Shown here: piece by piece, positions 54,865 through 64,000 of the stretch
Layout of the letters: every line of letters starts with the position of its first letter
Position numbering within the stretch: position 1 is the stretch's first letter
Assembly: GCF_921293095.1 (NCBI RefSeq)
Contig: NC_060251.1
Location: 89,762,566 to 89,826,565, forward strand
DNA from: Ischnura elegans
Lineage: Eukaryota > Arthropoda > Insecta > Odonata > Coenagrionidae
Length of the DNA: 64,000 nt
Direction of reading: 5' to 3'
Position numbers and translations under genes: made by a program
The notes under the pieces: generated by a model
Database searches by the model: none
The model's input: only the letters and a program-made list of their open reading frames with translations
Told to the model about the DNA's origin: nothing

Positions 54865-57400
54865 TGTAGGTGAATAAATAAATATTTTTTTCATAAAAAT
54901 ATACATTCCGTTTTATACACATACCTCATGGAGTGGAAATGGCCTTTCTCAGCAATTTTCCACCGTAAAAAGAGCATTTAGAGCATCACAGCGTCACTCT
55001 AACGCTCACCCCATGGGTTCAAATGCCGTCGATGCAGCCGCTTTTCCGGACGTGACTGCTTTAGCAACCTCTGTTCCAACGGGCGAATGAATCAGTCCTC
55101 TCTCCCATCTGGCCCGCTGCAATCGAACAATTGGTGTTGATTGATTTATTGATAAATTCAGCGATGGGGGACAATTACTATTTGTCTCGCCCAGTCGACT
55201 CTCGAGGTCATTGGGGCGACTTGGAGCAGGGAGAGAGTGAAAATGTTCCGTTCACATACGAAATATTTCAGGGCATACTTGCTGAGGGGAACTATTCTGT
55301 CTAAATCCGCTTTATCTCACAATTTCCAAGAATTGGAAATGCGTACAACCGGCAGGCCCTTGACGGACTGTAAACTTCGAAAAACTAAGTTTCATATATT
55401 TTGTGTCATTATAATTTTGTTCACAACCACGTTAAAAAAACATGTTCTATTGAAAAGTAATTAGGTGAATCTTGGTGATCTCTGCTCCATGAATCGATAG
55501 ATATACATATACAGAGTGATAGAGATTGATGTAGATAGTGATATTTTAGAGCATTGTTGTAATGATGCAGTGACACTTATGAGGAATACTTTTTTAATTA
55601 ATTAATCATTTAAATTGTATCTGATAAAAATCGGTCGACAATTAAGATTTTTATGAGTAGAGATTGAAATTATCATGCCGATTTTGAATGCATGAGGGGG
55701 GACATATTTTGCTATATTTTAGAAATTTGTTGGAATGATGCAATGGCACTAATGTGGACAACTGGGGATGTCTACAGATGAATTAATGCTGAAATATACA
55801 GCTTAATGTATTCAATTTTAAACCTGGGATTGGTTTAAAAACATCTGAAAAGTCGAAAAGGTCATGGTTTTTATTTCATCCCGTATTGAGTTTCAAAAAA
55901 CTTGTGCCTCTTAGAATCAAGCATATTTCTCTTCACTCTTTCATCCTGTCTTCGAGGGCAGTAACAATTTAAACTATATTTAGTATGCATATGAATGTAG
56001 GCAGCGGGCCTCACATTACATTCCATCAATGCCTTTTTTTGCTCGCTTTAACTTTACAATGCCACTAGTTTATGGATATCATCTTGCCGAACGGGAACAC
56101 GAAAATAAAGCGGTGACGGGTGTCAAGCAGTCTACCTTCTGTTTTTTCAATTTCACCATCCGTATCATCCCATTCAATTAATGCCAATCAATTTTACGTC
56201 AACTTTTGACATCACAGTACTGTGATTTGAATAGTTAATTGATTGGTTAAGACATTAAAACCCCTTTCCGAAGTAATCCGGAGCGTGAATACTGGGGGCT
56301 TAGGTGAAGGTTAATTAATGCCCTGGAAAATAAACGTCACTAAATTTACATTAAATGAGGATCTCCAGTGTTAACATAGAAATCAAGAATTTTTTGAAGA
56401 TGAAGAATATTTTTTGGTATTTTGTAATAAATATTCTAGGGGTATTTTACTCTATAAACCGTACAAAAGGTATCGACAAGTGTTCACATTGGAACTTAAG
56501 GAATGCAAAATAATATGAAACTGTACCAGAGATAGTTTTCTCTTTATACATTCCTAATGACTTTTGCGAGAATAAGGGAATGTATAGCATAACTTATAGC
56601 AAGGTAAAGCTATTTAGAAGAAAATTGTCATAATTAAAAGAAAATTTCAGATTTCATTGGAAAAATTAAGGGACTCGTAGTATTTCTTTATCACATAAAA
56701 GATAACTAAAATTATTTTTATATGGACTTCATTCGTGGATAAAATTCCTCCAGTCTCCCTGCCAAAAAAGTACAATTCCATTGCTCTAAATATATTCTTC
56801 CTTACTCATTAAGTTCATAAATAACATATATTCAGAGGGTTTGTCAGAATTAAAATGCATCTTTACCTGAAGCACTATAATTAAGGAGACTAGTGTCAAC
56901 AATTGTAAAGTGAAACAATACTACAATACTAATAAAATACAATACCCATAAGTAATGTGAGAGGTAGTACCTGAAAATACAAGAAAATAAAGAGTTATAT
57001 ATTTCCGAAGAATTTATTGTGAGATACGAATACTTTCCGAAGACCTCTGTGCAGAATTTCTAAACTAAATATTTCTGCGCTGATGAAAGCAAAATGACCA
57101 CGTCGCAATACAAGAATGGCTGGTAAAAAAAATCTCGCCGCAATCAAAAGAAGGGAATGGAATTATGAATGTTTGATTGATTCAGATAAGCCCATTTCCC
57201 ACACAAAATTCTCAATCAGATGGATACCAAGCATCAATCAGAATATTGCCAGCGATCGAAGGAAAAATAAAATAGCGTTTGTGATTTTTTCGTATTCCAT
57301 AACCGAAATTTCAATCCTCCTTATATCGCGTCATCAGAATATTGCCTCAAAAATCACCCGTCATGAGTCCACACGCTTGATTCATAAGGTCAATGTAATG
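54865..57400. other. 2.5 kb non-coding, includes a GC-richer patch
   Basis: There is no gene or repeat I can support. The patch 55005-55235 is more GC-rich and contains TGATTGATTTATTGATAAAT, a homeodomain-type word. This is only suggestive of regulation. Confidence 0.3.
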
Positions 57401-57401
57401 T

Positions 57402-57475
57402 AGCCGAAGCGATTAATCGAAACCTCTGAGACGAGATCGACCGGTCGATTGCGACTGACGCGCTAAGCCTGGTCT
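57402..57475. repeat. repeat G, partial copy 1
   Basis: GAAACCTCTGAGACGAGATC, GACCGGTCGATTGCGACTGACGC: the same block as at 58381-58545 and 59253-59425. Confidence 0.65.
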
Positions 57476-57718
57476 GCACGTCAAAGTATAATCATAAGGC
57501 ATCCACCTCATACCAATAGTTGGTTATATAAAAGTCAACATTTAAGCGAAGTAGAAACCAGTTCAACGTGAACAGAATGAGAATTGGTGATTATGGATAT
57601 AAATCATAAGGTAACGATGGCGCAGAAATAAACCGCTAATGATTACCCTTATTTTACTCATTAAAATAAGGAACCAATTTAATGCACATGTTCATTATAA
57701 ATAACCTTTTTTAAAAGC

Positions 57719-57840
57719 ATTTTTATTGCACGGATTTAGTTTCTTAGCTGCTGTTGTCAGCTGCTTTGAAGCTGTCATTGTCCAAAGTTAGCTTTCAGCC
57801 CATCGACATTTCGGCAGATGTAGGCCGTTTTCCAATTCGC
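57719..57840. repeat. repeat H, copy 1
   Basis: AGCTGCTTTGAAGCTGTCA, TCCAAAGTTAGCTTTCA and CATCGACATTTCGGCAGAT parallel 61185-61260 (GCTGTAAAGCTGACA, TTCCAAAATTATCTTTCA, CATCAATATTTCGACAGAT). Confidence 0.6.
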
Positions 57841-58380
57841 AATTATTCACCCTTCGTGCACTTTTCATTCGTCAACTTACGGATGTGACGACAGCAAGGG
57901 TGGATCCAATCGGCGAGGGCGCAAGGGAACGAAGGGTAGGTGAACAAGGGAACGCGGATGCTCCCTCGTTAACGTGTCCTCGTAGGAAGTGGACGTGAAA
58001 ATGGCGGCAATGGAAAACTCAGATATCTTGAACTGGAGTTCTAAGCAATTTTCTGTTTATTATGTGCAAAGAGAATGTCCAATCGGTGACGGAAAAGTCA
58101 AAGTACTAAGCAGTCTACATTACAAACGTAAACAAACCAAGAAGCAGGGTGAAATTGATTCTTAAATCAACTACCAGATGTCCTAACACTACCCTGCGCT
58201 TCACATTTCGTTACTGTCAATAGTTCGCATTATTTCCGTTCACACTTTATGGCGCCAGTAGAGAATTAGTAGTATTGGAGCAGGGTGCAAGGGAGAAAGG
58301 GAACGAGGGAATGAGTGCATACTACGTGGATTGGAAAACGGCCATAGTCTGTAGATATTTCACATGCTCGGAGAGAATTT
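57841..58380. other. unique-looking segment between repeat copies
   Basis: GC-balanced at 57880-58010 but without a recognisable gene. Confidence 0.3.
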
Positions 58381-58545
58381 AAAAACATTTTATACTTGGG
58401 ATTAACGGTGATGACACGGCAGAGATTGATCGAAACATCTGAGACGACTTCGACCGGTCGATTGTGACCGACGTATTGCTGTCCTCCGTGTGGCGGACGT
58501 TCCCCATGCCCGTAAATCCAGGGATAAGTGAAGGAAAATGGTTAG
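58381..58545. repeat. repeat G, copy 2
   Basis: ATACTTGGGATTA, GAGACGACTTCGACCGGTCG, ATTGTGACCGACG, TGTGGCGGACGT and GGAAAATGGTTAG occur in the same order at 59253-59425. Copy 2 is interrupted just after its end by the LINE tail at 58562. Confidence 0.75.
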
Positions 58546-58561
58546 TCCTATTGCTTATTCT

Positions 58562-58798
58562 TTATTATTATGGTATTCTACCGATTAAGGTAGGTTTCCA
58601 TGGAGTAGGTACTAAAGAAATTATCTGGAAGCCTCCCTTTCCTTCCAGCACTGCCTTCTTCAATTCACAGTAAGGCTTAATCGCTTTCAATCTATCTAAA
58701 AATCCTATTCTTTTCCTTCCCCTCCCTCGTTTCCCTAACATTCTAACACCGTTTTCAACATCCCTTACCCGCTAAGTACTCCTCCCATCCATACTGAG
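58562..58798 (-). mobile_element. LINE 3' end fragment (same family as copy B)
   Basis: On the minus strand it contains the C-terminal block of copy B (L-G-K-R-G-R-G-R-K, R-I-G-F-L-D-R-L-K), then the shared UTR CCTACCTTAATCGGTAGAAT and a (TAA)n tail at its low-coordinate end. It is very similar to copy B at the DNA level, so it is the youngest LINE tail here. It is truncated to about 235 bp. Confidence 0.88.
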
Positions 58799-58837
58799 TG
58801 CATACCCAAATGATTTTTAAATTTTGCCATGGGCAGA

Positions 58838-58950
58838 GTAAACAATGTGCCAATTGTGATGGGATCCTGTACGGATTTATATTACAAGGTAGAGCTAGAG
58901 TTGACCAGAGGTCCGTGATTAGAAGGTGTCATTAAAAGAGTAAAGACAGA
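58838..58950. repeat. repeat I, copy 1
   Basis: TGTGCCAATTGTGATGGGAT, CTGTACGGATTTATATTA, TTGACCAGAGGTCCGTGAT and GTCATTAAAA recur in order at 61036-61150. Confidence 0.7.
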
Positions 58951-58951
58951 C

Positions 58952-59048
58952 GGGGATGGCAAGTGAAACGATACGAAAGGTTTCGTTTCGACCCGCAGGG
59001 AAACGAAAATACGAGGCCTTGGTTAAGTTTCGTTCCCGCCCGAAATTA
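58952..59048 (+). repeat. AACGAAAC-rich interspersed repeat, copy 3 (short)
   Basis: GGGGATGGCAAGTGAAACGA, ACGAAAGG, TTTCGTTTCGACCC, GGGAAACGAAAATACG and GTTTCGTTCCCGCCC. It shares the GGATGGCAA start with copies 1 and 2 and sits directly after repeat I. Confidence 0.6.
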
Positions 59049-59252
59049 AAAGTATAGAGAGGTTAAAACATTTAGCTTCGTCATATTGCGACTTAATTCA
59101 ACGTAGCGCATTATAAGTGGAAAAGTGCCCAATTGCCCAGTGCCCAAAGTCGATTTTGCGATAGATATCACCATTCGGTAAATACTGAACTAAACACAGA
59201 CTGTAGACATGTCTATGTGTATATAGAAATTTCAATAGCAAGGAGGGCCTTT

Positions 59253-59425
59253 GAAACCATTTAATACTTGGGATTACTGTGATGAAACTGCTGCGATTGA
59301 TAGAAATCTCTGAGACGACATCGACCGGTCGATTGTGACTGACACGTTGCCCGCCCCGTGTGTCGGACGTACCCTGCGTCCGTAAAGCGAGGGATAGACG
59401 AAGGAAAATGGTTAGACTCGAAGGG
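59253..59425. repeat. repeat G, copy 3
   Basis: Direct copy of 58381-58545 with about 870 bp offset: ATACTTGGGATTACTGTGAT, TCTGAGACGACATCGACCGG, TGTCGGACGTACC, AAGGAAAATGGTTAGA. Confidence 0.75.
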
Positions 59426-60515
59426 GTTGGGTGTGATATCAAGCGGGTTAGTTAATCCGCTTGGGAGGCCTTGAAGCTCTCAGGAATTTGGGCCGTGTGC
59501 CTTCCACCTATATCCGCTCCCTTGGAATTTAATGAAATGGGATCTGTCCGTTTCCACCTCTCGAAAGTGTATTGAATGGGATGGAATGTGTTGGGCTTTA
59601 TTGCTTACATCAGGGACAGGGAGTAAAATAGGGCTAAGCCTTCTAGCTACGGGCGGCAGTGAATACCTACTCGGGGCTATTTCTCGTAGCTCATGTAACA
59701 GTTCGGTGAAAAATTTAATTTTCAAGATGCAATTAAAAAAATAAGAACGATGTTATTCAAGAATTGGGTGAAACTTAATGAAAATGTGTATATCACATAT
59801 GACGTGTGAGAAAATTGGATGTGCCGAAAGAGCTCCTGAAGCAGGAAATGAAAGGCAATAAATTGCTATCCACTTATTGAAGAGATTGACGTGAGACACA
59901 AAGTATGTAGTAAGTACCTTCATGAAAACTAAAAATGACTATTTTATTTTTACTTCAGCGACTGACAGTCACAAAAATAGGCTTCCTCCGAAACATGTTA
60001 TCCAAAATGCATTTGGAAAACCAACCTTTCATACAGGCTCTTATAGAAGTACTTTGTATTTACTTATTTACTTGCCTTGTCCTGCATGAAATTTCACTAC
60101 TTCAATCGGGGATATGTATGTCATTCTTTTTGAAAAATTAAAAAAAATTTACTCGCACGATAAAAAGAATGATAAAAGTAAGTAGGTCTTGCTGATATGT
60201 TAGAAAACAATATCGACGAATAAAAGTGAAATGCAGTTAGCTTCGCGAAAGTGATTGAGCACCGAAAATCACGCAAGACAAGAAATGCAAGTCGCATGGC
60301 TTTGACGATGTTACGATACTGCCATCAGCTCACCTACTATTTGATGCAAATATAAAAATTTAGTTGGGTATTACATTTGGCCTGCGTTGGCTTTCAATTA
60401 CCTATTTTTCAATAAAAAATTATCCGTAACTAATTTTTTTAAACGTGGAAGGCATCACAAACCCTAAATTGACACGTTACAGCAATTATTTAACTCTCTT
60501 GTGAATGTAGAACGC
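59426..60515. other. spacer, nothing recognised
   Basis: GC-balanced at 59440-59700 with opposing open frames (59480-59725 and 59532-59744) that have no motif; the rest is AT-rich. Confidence 0.35.
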
Positions 60516-60517
60516 AA

Positions 60518-60727
60518 AAGTGTTATTGCAGTGAGAAAACTGCTTCCTTATAGTATGTACCCGCTTTTTGATGTACTTGCTGTGACGTGTAGCCAGCCGA
60601 AAGCGATTCATGGCGAAACCATTGATCAATACAACGTTGCCCTCATGGAATAACGCATGCCACTACAACGACATCAAACAGCGGGTTCATACCAAACGAA
60701 GTTACTTTCTTATTGCACTAACACTTA
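60518..60727. repeat. foldback with about 75-bp arms
   Basis: AAGTGTTATTGCAGTGAGAAA ... TATGTACCCGCTTTTTGATG is mirrored by the complement of 60655-60727 (AAGTGTTAGTGCAATAAGAAA ... TATGAACCCGCTGTTTGATG). The loop contains CCAGCCGAAAGCGATTCATG, which has a near relative at 60768-60790. Confidence 0.7.
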
Positions 60728-61035
60728 GACATACTTCTTCAATAACCATCAGGGTAACGTAATATTGCCAGCCAGCCGATCATTCATTGCGGTGATCAAA
60801 CGCTGTTACAAGAGTACCGTGTATGAGCGCCCTCGAACGCTGTCAAAGTCAAAAGACATTCATGGCTGGTAACGTGATCCTCTTAAATATACTGATTTGG
60901 GACCCACTTGCCAAAAGCCATAAATTTCTATGATCATAAATAATTCAGAATGAAAACGAATCAGGACCGCAATTGAGATTGCTTAGGGTCGAGAAAATTA
61001 TCGGTTTCGACACTTTAGGACCGCAGGCAGACTAA

Positions 61036-61150
61036 ACCATGTGCCAGCCGTGATGATGTCCTGTGTGGATTTACATTATTGGTTAATAGGGCTGGAATTG
61101 ACCAAAGTTCCGTGATCGGATTATTCATGATGTCATTAAAACAGTGAAGA
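61036..61150. repeat. repeat I, copy 2
   Basis: Direct copy of 58838-58950, followed at 61185-61260 by repeat H. The order of repeat units differs from the 57.7-59 kb block. Confidence 0.7.
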
Positions 61151-61260
61151 CACAGTGTTGATTGCAATGAGGGTCTCTATTAGTCATGCAGCTGCTGTAA
61201 AGCTGACAGTTTCCAAAATTATCTTTCACGACATCAATATTTCGACAGATATTACTGCTC

Positions 61261-62200
61261 GGTAAATACTTAACTACTCTTATAGTTTCAAAAATTTTTT
61301 GATACTTAGGAAACTAATTTTGAATTTAAATAATTTTTAAAATTCATCATCCTGTACTTTACATCCAAATTTCATTATGACTAAGCCCGATAAGAATAAA
61401 CTTGTATGGAATACATTGGCGTAAATCGCAACATCACATGCAAATGTAAATGGCAACAAAAAGTCTGTAATTGCTACTTTTTGTTCGGATTTGATGCTTT
61501 CGTGTTTTTTTTGTAATATACTGCCTTATACACCCGTTCTGATAATCTAATATTTACTAATACAACTCAAATATTTTGAACGGGACGATATAAAGAGAAA
61601 AAAAAATCGATTGGTTCAAAAAAATATGTTTCCCCCAAAAAAAGGGTTTAAAAATTCACTCTGTAGTAAAATTATGCGACACATACAAAGTATTAATATC
61701 CCTTAAAATATAAAATTATGACATGAAGTTAATGGTTATCCTGATGAAAACACCATGTGCCGGACATGTTACGGCGGTGAAAATTCAGTGCAAAGAGAAT
61801 TTGTTTTAAATGTATTCACTACACAATTTCACCGAAAAAGCAATTGTTTCACAGAATTCTTTGGGATATTTTACCACTCTTATCTAAATAACTTCAGAAG
61901 TTATGTTTCAGATCAGTCTTTCCTAGCACCGGAGCTATATTTCCGTTTTTATCATGAATCCAATAAATTATTGATTGTCTCATTAAGGCTATCATCAAGT
62001 CTAATCATATTTTTCACTGGGAAGCTATTCTGGTGATGAAATATCAATAAATCGTAGCTCTCAAAAATGTTCAGATCGAGGTGGAATTCATTTAATTTTT
62101 TTGGCAAAAAGTGCGACCAAATTTGCTAAAATTTAAATTTTAATACCTAGTTTTACGATCAAAAATAAAATAGGTTAGTAGGAAGCTTTCGAGAAATAGA
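61261..62200. other. AT-rich spacer, nothing recognised
   Basis: An open frame at 61755-62036 has a hydrophobic, Phe-rich composition typical of translated AT-rich DNA. No repeat partner was seen. Confidence 0.4.
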
Positions 62201-62202
62201 TA

Positions 62203-63158
62203 TACAGGGTTTGTCCGGAAAGTAATAGGACTGAGTCGATTTAAAAAAAATTATTGAGCCAATCGTTACAATTCTTTAAACATTTTCAAAATAGGCTCCT
62301 TCTGCGTCGATACAGAGCTGCCATCGCGATTTCCAAGCATTGAAGGCGTCACAGAAGACATTCTCCGAAATTGCCTCGAGAGCCGAGGTGCATGCTGCTT
62401 GGATCCCCTATGTCGTCTCAAAATGCTTGCCTTTCATCGGCCATTTTACACAAGGAAACAAAAAAAAAGTCTGGGGGGCCACATCTGGGCTGTAGGGCGG
62501 CTGCGGAAGCGTTGGGATGCCGGCATTGGTTAATTAGCTGTTCACATGAAAGGCGATGTGAGCCGCAATTTCTAGTCGTCAGTGAGCACTTTTGGGACCA
62601 TCTTCGCGCACACATCTTGCGCATGTTCAAATGCTTCGTCACAATGTCATGAACCACAGATTTTGATAAATGTAACATCTGGGCAATTAAACGAATGCTA
62701 AGTCGACGGTCTGAGTTCAAAACTTTGTGCACACGAGTCAAAATGTCGGTGTTTGCCGAAGTCACAGGTCTTCCAGCACCGTCTTCATCAGCGACCTCTT
62801 CCCGGCCCTCCAAAAAGGCCTAGTGCCACCGAAACGCACCACTTCTTGCTAAAGCAACATCTGGGTAAGACTACTTGATCATAACAAACGTCTCTGTCGC
62901 ATATTTACCGAGTTTCACTCAGAATTCAATCGCGTACCTCTGCTGTAACGAACGCTGCATTTTTGGTTTGCACCACTCACAGAAACACGTCGCGCAAAAA
63001 AGTCTGTCCTGACTCTCCAGGTGCTCGCAGACAACTGACCAGCCGCTCGTTCGTTAGCTAGAAACACCCTCTACCAAATTCAGTCGGTGCAAACACGCTC
63101 CGAAGTACAGTCGCGGTGGAAGAAAATCAGTCCTATTACTTTCCGGACAAACCCTGTA
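62203..63158 (-). mobile_element. mariner element, deletion derivative, 956 bp
   Basis: Perfect inverted ends of about 32 bp start TACAGGGTTTGTCCGGAAAG, with TA on either side (62201-62202, 63159-63160). A broken transposase lies on the minus strand. A full mariner is about 1.3 kb; the missing part is the middle of the transposase. The near-perfect ends suggest a recent insertion. Confidence 0.9.
62270..62965 (-). pseudogene. mariner transposase, internally deleted and frameshifted
   Basis: Reading the minus strand, the N-terminal helix-turn-helix part is recognisable: F-L-E-G-R-E-E-V, G-A-G-R-P-V-T-S, S-D-R-R-L-S-I-R-L-I-A, L-S-K-S-V-V-H and M-R-K-M-C-A-R. It then jumps, near 62550, to the C-terminal part P-P-Y-S-P-D-V-A-P ... 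F-F-L-F-P, then H-F-E-T and W-K-S-R-W-Q-L-C-I. The first two catalytic aspartates are missing with the deleted middle, the last is shifted out of frame in a C-run, and stops interrupt both ends. It cannot encode an active enzyme. Confidence 0.88.
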
Positions 63159-64000
63159 TAATCGCCAGTTTATTTTTCAGTCCAAGAATATATTTCGTGT
63201 AGCCATCCCGTCCGTTTTTCCTAGCTCCAAGCCTATCCCTAAGCTTCCCATTCGCTAATTTCCTCTTTGTCTTTCTTTCATTTATTACCTCTTGCATTTG
63301 TCCGTTGGCCTTATTCCTGCGAGTTCTAAAACGGATTCTTTACTTCATTTTGTGAACATTTAGAGAAGTGGAAGCGGGTTAGCAGTGGCGGGAAAGTGAA
63401 ATAATATTATTACCTTGCGGGAATGGGGAAGAAAGTTCATTCCGGAATCCAAGTGGAGGAATAACAGCAGACAGTATTACGAAAAGTATGGGGGAATTAA
63501 ACACTCTGAACAGTGTTTCGTACGTAGAAATAGTGGTTAAGAGAAGCAGGCAAAAAGGATTAGACATTTTGGACGCGATTGAGCGTATATAGGACGTGCA
63601 GAGGGGTTGCGCGAAGGAGGGGAGACCGTCTTGAGAAATATTGCGACTGTAGAAAGGGCAATAGATGGGTATCAAAGAGCCATTCAGACCTTCTCCGGCA
63701 GTTAGAGTTCCAATGGTAGTGGCCTAGTAGCATCATGAATTCGTCGATCTCCATTAACCTAATCAAGTATCTTCCACACGATTCGGTGCTTCGGATACCG
63801 AGGAAATGTAGAGGAGGATTGGGGGTTGGGTTAGGAGTTAAGGAAAGGAAAGAGGCTTCAAACGTAGACCTTGCTGCGAAATACGACATTGAGCCCACGG
63901 CTTTGTAATCTACTTGACTTAAGGAACTAAATGTACTAAGGGAAAGGATTCTAGCCATCATTCATTCTAATTACTTGCATTTATAAGTAAAATTATTATT
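63159..64000. other. unrecognised segment, possibly element-derived
   Basis: It contains a moderately GC-balanced part (63390-63900). A minus-strand open frame of 133 codons (63961-63560) and a partly open plus frame overlap there. Neither shows a known motif, and the words AACCTAATCAA are the only link to 52115. It may be the edge of a repeat running beyond the window. Confidence 0.25.

Noticed and set aside
62371-62652. Plus-strand open frame over the mariner element
   Set aside because: Shadow of the minus-strand transposase, whose helix-turn-helix and Y-S-P-D blocks are clear.

Overview
The window looks like nuclear DNA of an arthropod, most probably an insect. The evidence is a spliced short-chain dehydrogenase gene with GT-AG introns, AT-rich spacers with no operon structure, and a dense mixture of animal-type mobile elements: APE-type LINEs, a Penelope-like element, hAT, mariner and piggyBac derivatives, and tRNA-derived SINEs. 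The species cannot be fixed from the sequence alone.

Genes. Only one gene is complete. It is a six-exon, plus-strand short-chain dehydrogenase/reductase (CDS 15145-20687, 253 residues, all splice phases consistent) of the farnesol dehydrogenase-like / DHRS11-like type. A second likely gene start is a signal-peptide exon on the plus strand at 33012-33254. Its remaining exons are not in the window; the Cys pattern after the signal peptide is reminiscent of the start of anosmin, but this is weak. Everything else that is coding-like belongs to decayed mobile elements.

Layout. 1-1.95 kb: 5'-truncated LINE on the minus strand, running off the window. 2.6-3.3 kb: hAT-like element with an 8-bp target duplication. 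4.4-7.7 kb: nested block of an old LINE tail, a hAT-like element split by a 2.8-kb plus-strand LINE, and a tRNA-SINE. 8.7-13.2 kb: small interspersed elements (hAT, a Tc1/mariner-type MITE, a LINE tail, a foldback element, SINE-like units). 15.1-20.8 kb: the SDR gene, with three mobile insertions in its introns. 22-27 kb: hAT MITE, a 650-bp tandem duplication, and the C-terminal GIY-YIG part of a Penelope-like element with a hammerhead-like tail. 27.1-30.6 kb: a 3.5-kb unit with inverted ends CCCTAGTAGCACAA and palindrome-rich CATATG arrays just inside both ends. 31-33.3 kb: GC/CpG-rich DNA and the secreted-protein first exon. 33.3-50 kb: mostly non-coding, with local duplications, foldbacks and a roughly 310-bp tandem repeat. 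50.2-54.9 kb: mariner derivative, large foldback, tRNA-like foldback, SINE and piggyBac-type element. 57.4-61.3 kb: mosaic of repeated segments interrupted by a LINE tail. 62.2-63.2 kb: mariner derivative with a broken transposase.

The most notable theme is palindromic DNA. At least ten foldback structures occur. Several carry a C-U-(U)GANGA / stem / GAAAC core like the tail of Penelope-like elements, and others are built from head-to-head tRNA-like promoters. The 27.1-30.6 kb unit is the best candidate for an undescribed element family.
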